From Deltaproteobacteria bacterium (lineage in GTDB: Bacteria > Desulfobacterota > Desulfobacteria > Desulfobacterales > ETH-SRB1): DNA of 56,385 nt. The stretch covers positions 1-56,385 of the forward strand of contig JAJSZW010000005.1 of NCBI GenBank assembly GCA_030262895.1, in the 5' to 3' direction. The notes beneath the pieces were generated by a model. That model saw only the letters and a program-made list of their open reading frames with translations. It was not told the origin of the DNA and ran no database searches. Within the stretch, counting starts at the first letter, position 1; each line of letters starts with the position of its first letter. The translations under genes and the position numbers were made by a program. This document shows positions 1-8,394 of this stretch, in pieces.

Positions 1-1
1 T

Positions 2-199
2 ATTGGGAAAGTCCGTATCCATATCAAAAAGTTGTTGCGAAAGTATCCGGATTGGACAGATCAAGCCATTGCAGAAGAGGCGGCAAAAGAGTTGCAGGTG
101 GAGATTTCGCGTAGCGCTACAGCTCGAATTCGCACCGAGAAACAAGACAAGCAAAGACATAAACAGCCGCTATGCAAGGCAATGAGCTTTACGCTATAA
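2..199 (+). CDS. 3' end of an unidentified gene (5' cut by window edge)
   Basis: Frame 2 is open from the first base of the window to a TAA at 197-199. It reads as a hydrophilic, charged, helix-forming C-terminus (IGKVRIHIKKLLRKYPDWTD...). The track ORF 3..185 covers the same bases in a different frame and gives a Cys/Arg/Ser-rich product that looks like a shadow. I do not recognise the family. The WTDQAIAEEAAKEL stretch could be part of a helix-turn-helix, but that is speculation. The beginning lies outside the window. Confidence 0.5.
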   Translation: MGKVRIHIKKLLRKYPDWTDQAIAEEAAKELQVEISRSATARIRTEKQDKQRHKQPLCKAMSFTL

Positions 200-247
200 C
201 CGATCTTCAGGGAAGACCTTTAATTATAATAAAAACTATGTGTTAGA

Positions 248-430
248 TCAGCGTGTAAAAAATGCAAGAATGCCATGTATAAAAGCGCAGACAAATAAAA
301 TAATTCCTGTTTTTTTGTGAATTCCAAACGATACCTTAATTAAACGCAGACCTGTTCCAAGCTGAAAAACAAGTAAAATAAAATTGCAAATTCCGAGAAT
401 CAAAATAATCGACAATCCGCCGATCTTCAT
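248..430 (-). CDS. Small membrane protein, cytochrome-b561-like fragment family
   Basis: A 60-residue protein with two hydrophobic segments (about residues 5-27 and 41-57) joined by a short basic loop. The second helix has two histidines (HKKTG and FIHGIL), the spacing style of haem-ligating helices in b561/ferric-reductase-like membrane proteins. That relation is inference. A clear AGGAGG precedes the ATG. It lies about 50 bp downstream of, and co-directional with, the secreted superoxide-reductase-like gene, so the two probably form an operon. Between them sits a minimal repeat (460-477). The function is unknown, and a role in electron transfer to the exported partner is only a guess. Confidence 0.65.
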   Translation of the reverse strand: MKIGGLSIILILGICNFILLVFQLGTGLRLIKVSFGIHKKTGIILFVCAFIHGILAFFTR

Positions 431-459
431 TAATAGACCTCCTGCAAGTTATTTTATTT

Positions 460-477
460 GTAGCCGTGAACGCTTAC
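460..477. repeat. Minimal copy of the GTAGCCGTGAACG / GTAAGCGTTCACGG palindromic repeat
   Basis: The 18 bases read GTAGCCGTGAACGCTTAC. They join the two terminal sequences found at the ends of the larger copies at 4875-5023 and 30587-30693, with no internal part left. It lies between the two small minus-strand genes. Confidence 0.6.
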
Positions 478-479
478 AT

Positions 480-866
480 TTATTTTATAAAAACCTTCTT
501 TATCGCCTTTTTTTTGCTTCCGTGGATATTACAGCTTGCTTCAGCTTCAATTATTACGTCATCAGTTACTATGTATTTAATCTCCCTGGTAAAATTTTTA
601 GCTTTAGGTCTTTTATACTTATGCTTACCATAGTTCCATCTTGCTATCGCTTCACCATCAACCTTTATAGAAACCCATTTTGTATAATGAAAATAATTAT
701 TGGCGCTGTGTGTAACATGGACTTTTATTGTGATTTCAGTTCCTCTTTCAACTGAATTCGGAGCTTCCAGTGAAACCGAGGACTGATTCGCAAAAGCTGC
801 GCCTGATGAAATGCAAAAAATAAAAATAAATACAGCCACGACTAACTCTATTTTCAGTTTTTTCAT
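480..866 (-). CDS. Secreted desulfoferrodoxin/superoxide-reductase-like protein
   Basis: A 128-residue protein with an N-terminal Sec signal peptide (basic start, hydrophobic core to about residue 22, A-F-A cleavage site). The mature part is an Ig-like beta fold of the desulfoferrodoxin type. HSANNYFHYTKWV near residue 53 corresponds to the HPM..EHYI.WI iron-ligand segment of superoxide reductase, and CNIHG near residue 112 corresponds to the Cys/His pair that completes the iron site. The residues visible cover two His of the first segment and Cys plus His of the second. The remaining His ligand of canonical enzymes is not obvious. Canonical superoxide reductase is cytoplasmic, so the signal peptide is unusual. 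GGAG precedes the ATG. Function as a periplasmic iron or ROS protein is inferred. Confidence 0.7.
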   Translation of the reverse strand: MKKLKIELVVAVFIFIFCISSGAAFANQSSVSLEAPNSVERGTEITIKVHVTHSANNYFHYTKWVSIKVDGEAIARWNYGKHKYKRPKAKNFTREIKYIVTDDVIIEAEASCNIHGSKKKAIKKVFIK

Positions 867-943
867 AATCAGTTACTCCTTAAATTTAAGCGCGCTTTTT
901 AAGTAAATTTGCATGACAGCTTAACAATGAATTACTCTATTTG

Positions 944-1107
944 CAACCTAAGTTGAGCGATTTTTTGCGAAGAAATGTGCTAAGATCTTGATGCAGCAAG
1001 GTTTGTGAAAAGCGCAGGCATACCAATGGATATGTCGAGACTTTTCGCAAGTCCTTGATGCGCAAGAGATTGGTGCAGGTCGAGTAAAAAATCGCTCAAT
1101 TTAGGTG
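944..1107. repeat. MITE-like palindrome, family R1, long copy
   Basis: The ends are inverted copies of each other: CAACCTAAGTTGAGCGA at the left and TCGCTCAATTTAGGTG at the right. The same ends and internal sequence recur at 5109-5195 in a shorter form, and a solo end (CGCTCAACTTGGGTTTAG) is found near 34870. The rest of the 867-1209 interval is AT-rich with no gene seen. Confidence 0.7.
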
Positions 1108-1209
1108 TAATATATAATTATTGATTTTCACATCTAAAAAGAACTATAGACTAAAAATAAAATTTCAATCTAAAATCTAAACGGTGAACCCTGAACCCTA
1201 AGGATTTGC

Positions 1210-1689
1210 GTGAGCTTAAAACGTTCCATAAAAAGCGGATTCGGATTTGGCCTGACATCCGGTATAATTACGACTCTTGGTTTAATTGTTGGGTTATACT
1301 CGGGTGCTCACTCAAGGAAAGTTATCATAGGCGGCATATTGACAATAGCTGTTGCCGATGCTTTATCCGATGCCCTTGGTATTCATATTGCCGAGGAATC
1401 AAAAAAACATCCGACTATAGAAATATGGGAAGCTACACTTTCAACTCTGTTTTCTAAATTCATTTTTGCAATAACCTTCCTGGTGCCGATGTTGATTTTC
1501 TCTCTTAATCAAGCAATTGTTGCCAGTATAGTATGGGGACTTCTTCTGTTGACTGTTTTTAGTATTTACGTTGCAAATGAACGCGGGGTAAATCCCTGGA
1601 AGGTAGTAATGGAACATATCTCTATTGCCCTGTTGGTCATAATTCTTACATATTATGTGGGAATATTTATATGTCATAATTTTTCATAA
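1210..1689 (+). CDS. VIT1/CCC1-family-like metal transporter
   Basis: A 159-residue integral membrane protein with about five predicted helices. The first helix is glycine-rich (GFGFGLTSGIITTLGL) and is followed by ADALSDALGIHIAEESKK, resembling the membrane core and first cytosolic helix of the vacuolar iron/manganese transporter (VIT/CCC1) family. It is shorter than typical members of about 230 residues because the metal-binding cytosolic insert is missing. The start is GTG, with AAGGA about 5 bases upstream. The overlapping ORF 1206..1457 is a frame shadow. It is followed after 66 bp by the aldolase gene. Substrate is unproven; Fe or Mn is expected from the family. Confidence 0.65.
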   Translation: MSLKRSIKSGFGFGLTSGIITTLGLIVGLYSGAHSRKVIIGGILTIAVADALSDALGIHIAEESKKHPTIEIWEATLSTLFSKFIFAITFLVPMLIFSLNQAIVASIVWGLLLLTVFSIYVANERGVNPWKVVMEHISIALLVIILTYYVGIFICHNFS

Positions 1690-1755
1690 AAACTTAAACC
1701 GATCAGTATTGACATTTTTTGATACGTAATATGTTAGTTAAAAGGAGGTTAAGCC

Positions 1756-3051
1756 ATGTCAAATAATAGAGTCAACAATTCAATTGACTTTGAAAAGGCT
1801 CTTAAAATCGGCCGTCCGCCAAACATAGTAAAGCTTTTCCCCAATTCAAAAGCATTAATCGTTAGTGGAAAGTTTATAGACAGAGCTATGATTACAAAGG
1901 GTAAAGCAATCGCAATGGCTGCAAATGGTAGAAATTGTTTTGTGATACGTGGAGCTCTTAAGGCCGCTCAGCGCGTAAATTCGCCCATTATCATTGAAAT
2001 CGCCAAGTCAGAAGGTGGCGCAAGTGCCTATTGTGCAGTAAATTACTGGAACATTGCCAGGATTGTTGATGCCATGTGCAATGAGCTGAATATCACGATA
2101 CCGGTAGCTTTGCACGCAGATCATTATGGCATAAAAAAAGATGAAGATATTGAAGAGGCAAAAACAGAAATCCCTACGTTATTTGAAGCAGGAATTACAT
2201 CTATTGCAATAGATGCTTCACACCTGCCTGATGACAAGAATCTACTTGCGAACATTGAGCTAAATCCATTTATCCCTGAATGGGCCGGTCTTGAAACAGA
2301 GGTTGGTGAAATTAAGGGCAAAGAAGGCCTTTCAACAGTGGATGAAGCTTTGTTTCTCATACAGGGCCTAAATGCCAATAATATTTTCCCTGACTGGATA
2401 GCATTAAATAATGGAACGACTCATGGCATAGAGGCAAGCGACCAGGGAATTCAACTAAACCTGACTGCTGAAATCCACAAAGCTTTAGCAAAATACAACA
2501 TGTCTGGTGCACAGCATGGAACATCCGGAAACAGCTCTGAGAGGTTGAGAGAGATAGCAGCTAAAACCAGAACCACCAAAGCAAATGTGGCTACAGCCCT
2601 TCAAATGATTTCATGGGGTCTGGAGGTTAATGATTACGGAAATGCCAGACTTGATAATGATGGCAAGTTTGTCAAGGTAAAAGGCGAAGGCGTTACTGAA
2701 AATATGTGGTCTGAAATGGTTGCCTATGCTGACTCAAAAGGACTTAAAGGAGGGGATTACAAGAAGCTTAACCTGCTGTTTGAAAACAGGCTGCTTGGAC
2801 AGCCAAAAGAGATAAAAGAAAGGATGTCCAAACGAGTCGAAGAATTTATATATAATATGCTTGTAAATGTATTTAATGCACAGGATACAGCTCCTATCGT
2901 TATAAGCTCCATACTTGATTCCGGAACCTATGATCCGGGTCCAAAAACAAAAAGACTTGAAGATCCGGTTGAATGGACGACGGAACGGATTGTTAAAAAA
3001 GCAAAATCCATTATAACCGACAAAGGAGCTAAGGGAAACTTTGACGACTAA
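1756..3051 (+). CDS. fba: Class II fructose-bisphosphate aldolase
   Basis: A 431-residue zinc-dependent aldolase interconverting fructose 1,6-bisphosphate with glyceraldehyde-3-phosphate and DHAP. The zinc/active-site motif HADH is at residues 120-123, ETEVGEI at about 180-186, and NNGTTHG and SGAQHGTSG follow in the phosphate-binding half. It is longer than the E. coli enzyme (about 360 residues), as seen in the long class II subgroup. A perfect AAAGGAGG lies 8 bases before the ATG. Its last codons overlap the start of the Nudix gene, so the two are translationally coupled. In an anaerobe it would serve mainly gluconeogenesis, which is inference. Confidence 0.92.
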   Translation: MSNNRVNNSIDFEKALKIGRPPNIVKLFPNSKALIVSGKFIDRAMITKGKAIAMAANGRNCFVIRGALKAAQRVNSPIIIEIAKSEGGASAYCAVNYWNIARIVDAMCNELNITIPVALHADHYGIKKDEDIEEAKTEIPTLFEAGITSIAIDASHLPDDKNLLANIELNPFIPEWAGLETEVGEIKGKEGLSTVDEALFLIQGLNANNIFPDWIALNNGTTHGIEASDQGIQLNLTAEIHKALAKYNMSGAQHGTSGNSSERLREIAAKTRTTKANVATALQMISWGLEVNDYGNARLDNDGKFVKVKGEGVTENMWSEMVAYADSKGLKGGDYKKLNLLFENRLLGQPKEIKERMSKRVEEFIYNMLVNVFNAQDTAPIVISSILDSGTYDPGPKTKRLEDPVEWTTERIVKKAKSIITDKGAKGNFDD

Positions 3052-3559
3052 AGCGCAGAAAAAATCTTTTTGTCATTTTTGCGGAGCAAGACTTTCTGAA
3101 AAGCAATTGCAAGGAACTATCCGCCTTTTCTGCAAAAACTGCAATGAACCCATTTATGAAAACCCGGTGCCTGCTACCTGCCTTGTCGTGATTGATAATA
3201 AGGAAAGAATATTGCTCGTTAAAAGAAGCATAGAGCCAAAAATTGGCTTCTGGTGTTTGCCTGGGGGGTTTATTGAGCTTGGCGAGACGCCCGGACAAGG
3301 TGCTTTAAGAGAGCTAAAAGAAGAAACCTGCCTTTCAGGTAAAATCGAGATGCTTCTCGGAGTTACAACAAACATCAGTCCAAAATATCATAGCGTGCTT
3401 ATGGTCGGTTATCTTGTAAAAAATTATAATGGTATCCTTAAACCAGGCGACGATGCATCTGATGCGGCTTATTTTAATTATAACGATCTGCCGGAAATTG
3501 CCTTTGAAAGTCATATGAGCTTTATCAGAATATATTATTCGGCCTATGCTTGTCATTAA
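3041..3559 (+). CDS. Nudix hydrolase with N-terminal zinc ribbon
   Basis: A 172-residue protein. The N-terminus carries two CxxC pairs (Cys 11/14 and 31/34), the zinc ribbon seen in NudC-like and related Nudix proteins. The Nudix box follows at residues 76-98, GGFIELGETPGQGALRELKE then ETCL, with the catalytic REL-EE core intact. The glycine of the final consensus triplet is a cysteine (C97). The start is TTG, preceded by AAGGGA, and overlaps the aldolase stop by 11 bases. Expected chemistry is hydrolysis of a nucleoside diphosphate linked to another moiety. The substrate cannot be read from the sequence. Confidence 0.85.
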   Translation: MTTKAQKKSFCHFCGARLSEKQLQGTIRLFCKNCNEPIYENPVPATCLVVIDNKERILLVKRSIEPKIGFWCLPGGFIELGETPGQGALRELKEETCLSGKIEMLLGVTTNISPKYHSVLMVGYLVKNYNGILKPGDDASDAAYFNYNDLPEIAFESHMSFIRIYYSAYACH

Positions 3560-3570
3560 TCAGGTATGCT

Positions 3571-3797
3571 GGATGGAGCCCCATAAGCACTAACTTAAAT
3601 AAAAAAGACATTAATAATTAACCAGTAATTGTTGAATATTGATTATTAACTATGGCAAAAGGCGATGATATTCATGACCGAACTGTGCAGAATAATAAGT
3701 GTAAGCGCGAAGATTTCTCAAGGACGAATGGAAAAATAATCAATAATCAATTGTTAATAACTAATTTTTAACTTAGTGCTTATAGGATGGAGTCCTG
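3571..3797. repeat. MITE-like palindrome with GGATGGAG ... ATAAGCACTAACTTA arms
   Basis: The left arm CATAAGCACTAACTTA and the right arm TAACTTAGTGCTTATA are inverted copies. A GGATGGAG(C/T)CC flank sits beside each arm. The interior contains a second nested AT-rich inverted repeat built on TTAATAATTAACCAG and AATCAATAATCAATTG. It shows no ORF and abuts the 3' end of the Nudix gene. Confidence 0.6.
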
Positions 3798-3964
3798 GAT
3801 TATAAATTAGAAGATAACTATGCACATACCTTCTTATAAAATACATAACGTTCTCAAAGTATTCAGCGAACGGCTACACACAAAGTAAAACTTCTGAGCA
3901 AAATAAATCTCAGGAACAAATACCAACCATAAAAGGAATCAATAAAGCATCTGACTTGGGCGCT

Positions 3965-4262
3965 AAAAATATCTGACCCACTTATGCCAACAATTAGTGA
4001 CCCAGTTTATGCGCAGGGATAAGCAGAATGATCATGGCAAAAAGATTTGCTGGTGATTTGGGGGTGTGATGGTGAAATTATATGGATCAGGTGAAGGGTG
4101 GGAGAGATAGATAGAGACGTGTTATTCGGAAGAGCCAACACGAAGAAAAAAAACTCCCGACTCTGCTTATTGATGCCGGGATTAACTTATCTCAATCTTT
4201 GCCGATTTTTTGTTACGAATAATTGCTCCGCCCCCCTAATTCCTGGTACCCGATCCCTGCAT
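3965..4262. other. Intergenic stretch with tandem TGACCCA motifs; possible decayed IS end
   Basis: Two imperfect direct copies, TGACCCACTTATGC and TGACCCAGTTTATGC, lie near 3975-4012. Repeated TGACCCA-type motifs occur at the termini of some IS21-family elements, so this may be a degraded insertion sequence. No transposase remnant could be recognised. The track ORF 4098..4322 has no family resemblance and runs into the reverse-strand cyclo-ligase gene; I treat it as spurious. Nothing else convincing is visible here. Confidence 0.25.
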
Positions 4263-4850
4263 TTATATCTTATAAATTATCCTTTCGTCAGTAATTATTA
4301 TATCTACATGTTTGTCATGTGATTCAACAGGAACTTGCTGAATAATCTGGCACTCAAGAGCTAACGCAACTTTTCTGGTTGTTGCAGAAAGTTTAGGGAT
4401 AAATCTGTCGTAATATCCTTCTCCGGTTCCTATCCTTCCCCCCTTTTCGTCAAAAGCAACCCCCGGGATAATTGCTAAATCAATACAGTCAACAGGTACG
4501 ATTTTGCAGCGGTTTATATCCGGTTCCAGGATGCCTTTCGGACCAGTTATCAGGTCATTATCAGGGTCATCAACTTTCATCAATTTTATTTTATGTTTTT
4601 TGATATCAAAGGCAGGAAGAATTACAATTTTATTGTGGTCAAAACATCTTTTAATAATATTACCGGATTTAAGCTCTGTTTTATTATCGACATAAAGCAA
4701 AACAATTTTTGCTTCAAGAAAGTTTGCAAATTCAAACAAGTTGTCCTCAACTTGTTTGGTTTTTTTTGCTATTTCTTTGTCAGAAAGATTTTCAAGTATC
4801 GTTGCAATATTATTGCGTATTCCTTGTTTTTTTTCTCGAATTTCCTCCAT
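4263..4850 (-). CDS. 5-formyltetrahydrofolate cyclo-ligase
   Basis: A 195-residue enzyme of folate metabolism that converts 5-formyl-THF to 5,10-methenyl-THF using ATP. The family signature GGRIGTGEGYYDRF is present in the C-terminal half, and the basic N-terminal helix (EEIREKKQGIRNN) is typical. The track ORF begins 19 codons earlier. I chose the internal Met (MEEIREKK) because CTGGAG lies about 6 bases before it and because the extra N-terminus is encoded partly by the repeat at 4875-5023. Confidence 0.9.
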   Translation of the reverse strand: MEEIREKKQGIRNNIATILENLSDKEIAKKTKQVEDNLFEFANFLEAKIVLLYVDNKTELKSGNIIKRCFDHNKIVILPAFDIKKHKIKLMKVDDPDNDLITGPKGILEPDINRCKIVPVDCIDLAIIPGVAFDEKGGRIGTGEGYYDRFIPKLSATTRKVALALECQIIQQVPVESHDKHVDIIITDERIIYKI

Positions 4851-4874
4851 ATTATTTCTCCAGAGTAAATTTAG

Positions 4875-5023
4875 GTAAGCGTTCACGGAACGTTTTATCA
4901 AAGTCATTCCAGACCATATCTGTTAACGCTTCTGCTGGTTTGTAAACATCCAGCTCGTAAACTCGTTTTATCTCTCCCAAATTTCTATTTTCCAATTTCA
5001 AGTTTCAAGCCGTGAACGGCTAC
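4875..5023. repeat. Palindromic repeat R4 (GTAAGCGTTCACGG ... CCGTGAACGGCTAC)
   Basis: The terminal arms GTAAGCGTTCACGG and CCGTGAACGGCTAC face each other. The sequence next to the right arm (TTTCAAGTTTCAAG) is shared with the copy at 30587-30693. It lies upstream of the cyclo-ligase start. Confidence 0.7.
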
Positions 5024-5108
5024 TAATTTTTTAGTCTATACCAATTAGGGCATTAAAGTCAAGACAACTCGCAATAATCATTGACCAAACAATTGCTCTA
5101 TGATAATT

Positions 5109-5195
5109 TTCAACCTAAGTTGAGCCATTTTTTTCGAAGAAATGTGCCAAGAATTTGATGCAGGTCGAGTAAAAAATGGCTCAACTTAGGTTGAA
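5109..5195. repeat. MITE-like palindrome, family R1, short copy
   Basis: An 87-bp unit whose ends form a 25-bp perfect inverted repeat (TTCAACCTAAGTTGAGCC at the left end). It matches the copy at 944-1107 except that about 76 internal bases are absent. The missing part lies between short direct repeats (GATGCAG/GGTGCAG) in the long copy, so the short form looks like an internal deletion derivative. It lies in the 4851-5274 interval upstream of serS, which otherwise holds repeat R4 and no gene. Confidence 0.8.
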
Positions 5196-5274
5196 ATAGT
5201 ATGAGTTATTTGTATAATGCCCATTTTTGACCGAGCCCTTACAATAGCTGTTATTTTAAAAACATAGGTATTTT

Positions 5275-6558
5275 ATGCTGGAAATCAAGTTTGTTATTCA
5301 AAATTTGTCTTTAGTTCAAGAAGTTCTTTCATTGCGAGGTGAAACAGCGGATCTTAAAAGTTTAGCAAGTTGCGATGTAAAACGCAGAGATATTCTTCTT
5401 GAGATAGAAGCTTTGAGGCATAGACGCAACAAGGTCTCCGAACAGATAGCAATGATGAAAAAGGAGGGTGAAGACACAGAAAATTTTGTAAATGAAATGC
5501 GTAAAGTTTCGGGCCGGATTAAGAATTTAGAGAAATTTTTGACCGAAATGGAAGAAAAAGTAAAAAACATCCTTATTGGACTGCCTAATATACCCCACAC
5601 TTCTGTTCCTGCAGGAACAGATAGTTCTGAAAATAAAACCATAAAGCAAGTTGGAAAATGTCCGGATTTCGGCTTCGAACCCAAACCCCATTGGTCATTA
5701 GGCGAAAGCCTTGGAATTTTCGATTTTGACAGAGCTTCCAGGATTACCGGTGCGCGCTTTCCGCTTTATTTCGGAGCCGGAGCAAGGTTGGAAAGAGCTT
5801 TAATCAATTTCATGCTCGATATTCACACCACAGAGCATGGTTATAAAGAAACCCTTCCTCCTTTTATTGTGAACCGGCAAAGCATGACCAACACCGGCCA
5901 GCTCCCAAAGTTTGAGGAAGATCTCTTTAAACTGGAAGGGTGGGATTATTTCATGATCCCTACTGCCGAAGTTCCGGTTACCAATATTCATCAGGGCGAG
6001 ATTCTGGATGAAGATTTGCTGCCGATTATGTATACTGCCTATACCCCCTGTTTTCGCAGCGAAGCAGGTTCTTATGGAAAGGATACAAGAGGATTGATCA
6101 GACAGCACCAGTTCAATAAGGTAGAACTGGTAAAGTTCGCCAGGCCCGAAACTTCTTATGATGAACTTGAAAAACTCTTAAACGATGCTGAAACAATTCT
6201 TAAGAAGCTGAATCTTCCCTATCAGGTGGTTGATCTTTGTACCGGAGATCTGGGCTTTTCCGCAGCCAAGACATATGATATTGAAGTCTGGATGCCTGCC
6301 CTGGGTGTTTATAGAGAAATTTCGTCTTGCAGTAATTTTGAAAGCTTTCAGGCAAGGCGTGCAAATATCAGGTTCAGGAGAAAAGGGAAAAAAGGAACCG
6401 AACTTGTCCATACATTGAATGGATCAGGAGTTGCTGTTGGGCGCACGGTTGCGGCTATACTTGAAAACTTCCAGCAGCCGGACGGGTCTGTAATAATTCC
6501 AGAAGCACTTCAACCATATATGAAGACTTCGTCAATTCAAAAAGAGGTAATAGTTTAG
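5275..6558 (+). CDS. serS: Seryl-tRNA synthetase
   Basis: A 427-residue class II aminoacyl-tRNA synthetase that charges tRNA-Ser. The N-terminal long antiparallel coiled-coil arm occupies about residues 30-100. The catalytic domain follows with TAEVPVT (serine recognition), motif 2 [14 protein letters not shown] and motif 3 around [17 protein letters not shown]. Length is normal for the family. The start MLEIKF matches the conserved family N-terminus; the ribosome binding site is weak (ATAGG). The stop TAG lies in the first bases of a repeat element (R3). Confidence 0.96.
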   Translation: MLEIKFVIQNLSLVQEVLSLRGETADLKSLASCDVKRRDILLEIEALRHRRNKVSEQIAMMKKEGEDTENFVNEMRKVSGRIKNLEKFLTEMEEKVKNILIGLPNIPHTSVPAGTDSSENKTIKQVGKCPDFGFEPKPHWSLGESLGIFDFDRASRITGARFPLYFGAGARLERALINFMLDIHTTEHGYKETLPPFIVNRQSMTNTGQLPKFEEDLFKLEGWDYFMIPTAEVPVTNIHQGEILDEDLLPIMYTAYTPCFRSEAGSYGKDTRGLIRQHQFNKVELVKFARPETSYDELEKLLNDAETILKKLNLPYQVVDLCTGDLGFSAAKTYDIEVWMPALGVYREISSCSNFESFQARRANIRFRRKGKKGTELVHTLNGSGVAVGRTVAAILENFQQPDGSVIIPEALQPYMKTSSIQKEVIV

Positions 6559-6677
6559 CCACAAAGGCACTAAGACACCAAGGGTATAATATAATTTTCT
6601 TAAAATTAATAAGTTAGGGATTTTTCGCAATTTATCAATCATATTCCTGCTTTGTGCCTTTGTGGCCGAACCGTTAC
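6553..6677. repeat. Palindromic repeat R3 (GTTTAGCCACAAAGGCAC ... GTGCCTTTGTGGCC...GTTAC)
   Basis: The ends are inverted copies: TTAGCCACAAAGGCACTAAG at the left and TTGTGCCTTTGTGGCCGAAC at the right, the latter ending in GTTAC. Related copies are at 8207-8373 and 26851-26990, with a solo end at 45682-45709. The element begins inside the serS stop region and ends 15 bases before the threonine synthase ATG. Confidence 0.8.
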
Positions 6678-6692
6678 AGAAAGAATTTACTC

Positions 6693-8210
6693 ATGAAACT
6701 TGAAAATTTTCCGGAAGATATCCAGCCATATCTAATTCCCGACCTGACTTCTGATGAGGGAGGGAGGCTTATATATCGCTGTTTGGAATGCGGGCTGGAA
6801 TACGGCATTGAGAAGTTGCTATACACATGTCCGGAATGCGGACAGGTATTGCTTATTTATGATGCAAATTTTGACAGGCTTAAAAAAATTTCGGGAGAAT
6901 TATGGCACAGAATTTTTGATTATCGCAAGATGCTCAAAATTTCCGCTCTAAAAGGAATTTATTTATACCACGAATTTATTGGTCCAATTATACCCCTGGA
7001 TTCCATTGTTTATCTGGGGGAAGGTCATACACCTGTTGTTGAAGCAAATTCTTTTTTGCAGAAAAAGGCAGGAATTAGATTTTACTTTAAAAATGATGGC
7101 CAGAATCCAAGTGCGTCTTTTAAAGACAGGGGCATGGCAAGCGCTTTTAGTTATATCCAATTTATAGTCAGCAAAGGATATATTTCTTCTGATGTGCTGG
7201 CAATATGCGCTTCTACGGGAGATACTTCCGCATCTGCGGCATTATATGCATCTTATCTTAAGCCTCATGTAAAATCTGCGGTACTTCTTCCCCATAAGAA
7301 AGTAACTCCGCAGCAGTTGTCCCAGCCCTTGGGAAGCGGGGCATCGGTATTTGAAATTCCAGGTGTGTTTGACGACTGCATGAAGGTTGTTGAAGCTTTG
7401 TCGGAGAAATATAATGTAGCGCTGTTAAACTCCAAAAATGCCTGGAGGATACTTGGCCAGGAGTCATATTCATATGAAATCGCCCAGGATTTTGAATATG
7501 ATATGAGCGACAAAGTCGTAATATTACCTATCGGCAATGCAGGTAATATTACAGCAGTTATGAGCGGATTTTTAAAGTTTTATGAAACAGGAATTATAAA
7601 TACATTGCCAAAAATAATTGGTGTGCAGTCAAAGCATGCCAATCCTGTTTACAAATATTACCTGGAACCTGATGCGGGAAAACGGGAATTTGTTCCTGTA
7701 ACAGTAAGGTCCAGCGTGGCTCAGGCTGCTATGATCGGCAACCCTGTATCAATGCCCCGTGTAATTCATCTGGTTGACATTTATAACAGCATGTCTGACA
7801 AACAAAAGGTATTTTTTGTTGAGGTGTCTGAGCAGGACATCATGGACTGGGAACTTTTAGCAAATCGGAACGGGCACATTGCATGTACCCATGGCGGCGA
7901 ATCTCTGGCAGCTCTTGTTTCAGCATATGAACAAGGGATTATAGAAAAAAATGATGTTGCCATCGTTGATTCAACCGCTCATGCACTGAAATTTTCGGGT
8001 TTTCAGAAGATGTATTTTGAAAACAGCTTTCCGGAAGAATTTGAAATTTCTCCAAACCCGGATTTAATTAATTCCCCTGTTTTTATCCGGCCAAAAGACC
8101 TTGAAAAGGTTCCTGCGCCCGGCAAGCCGTTAACTGGAGAAGATTTTAAACAGTTTGTCGAACGTACATCAGAAGAAATCGCAAATGCGTTGGATCTGAA
8201 AAAAGTGTAA
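6693..8210 (+). CDS. thrC: Threonine synthase with N-terminal zinc ribbon
   Basis: A 505-residue PLP-dependent enzyme converting O-phosphohomoserine to threonine. A CxxC...CxxC zinc ribbon (CLECG, CPECG) near residues 27-48 precedes the fold-type II core. The PLP lysine is in NPSASFKDRG, and the phosphate-binding glycine loop is at PIGNAGNI. The track ORF begins 13 codons upstream with a GTG located inside repeat R3. I chose the ATG (MKLENF), preceded by AAAGAA, because the extra residues are repeat-encoded. The TAA stop is the first TAA of the next R3 element. Confidence 0.92.
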   Translation: MKLENFPEDIQPYLIPDLTSDEGGRLIYRCLECGLEYGIEKLLYTCPECGQVLLIYDANFDRLKKISGELWHRIFDYRKMLKISALKGIYLYHEFIGPIIPLDSIVYLGEGHTPVVEANSFLQKKAGIRFYFKNDGQNPSASFKDRGMASAFSYIQFIVSKGYISSDVLAICASTGDTSASAALYASYLKPHVKSAVLLPHKKVTPQQLSQPLGSGASVFEIPGVFDDCMKVVEALSEKYNVALLNSKNAWRILGQESYSYEIAQDFEYDMSDKVVILPIGNAGNITAVMSGFLKFYETGIINTLPKIIGVQSKHANPVYKYYLEPDAGKREFVPVTVRSSVAQAAMIGNPVSMPRVIHLVDIYNSMSDKQKVFFVEVSEQDIMDWELLANRNGHIACTHGGESLAALVSAYEQGIIEKNDVAIVDSTAHALKFSGFQKMYFENSFPEEFEISPNPDLINSPVFIRPKDLEKVPAPGKPLTGEDFKQFVERTSEEIANALDLKKV

Positions 8211-8373
8211 CGGTTTAGCCACTAAGGCACAAAGACACAAAACAAAGGGGGATATGAATTTTAAACCTTAGCCACGATATAGGAGACACCCAATAACGTT
8301 GTGTGTAAAAAAAGCATCAAGAGAATTATATTATAATCTTGGTGTCTTAGTGTCTTTGTGGCTGGATTATTAC
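8207..8373. repeat. Palindromic repeat R3, second copy
   Basis: The left end is GTAACGGTTTAGCCACTAAGG and the right end GTCTTTGTGGCTGG...ATTAC, inverted with respect to each other. The GTAA at the left end contains the TAA stop of thrC. An extra internal TTAGCCACG half-copy is present. The upstream 32 codons of the track ORF 8299..10173 are encoded by this element. Confidence 0.75.
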
Positions 8374-8394
8374 AAAAAAATAGTTGCCTATAGA

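Noticed and set aside
3-185. Track ORF of 60 aa at the window start
   Set aside because: Composition is shadow-like; frame 2 (2-199) over the same bases is open and looks protein-like.
384-755. Plus-strand ORF of 123 aa
   Set aside because: Antisense shadow of the superoxide-reductase-like gene, which has a signal peptide, motifs and a ribosome binding site.
1709-1740. TTGACA -35-like hexamer before fba
   Set aside because: No acceptable -10 at 16-18 bases; too weak to list as a promoter.
4098-4322. Plus-strand ORF of 74 aa
   Set aside because: No recognisable domain and it overlaps the 3' end of the reverse-strand cyclo-ligase gene.
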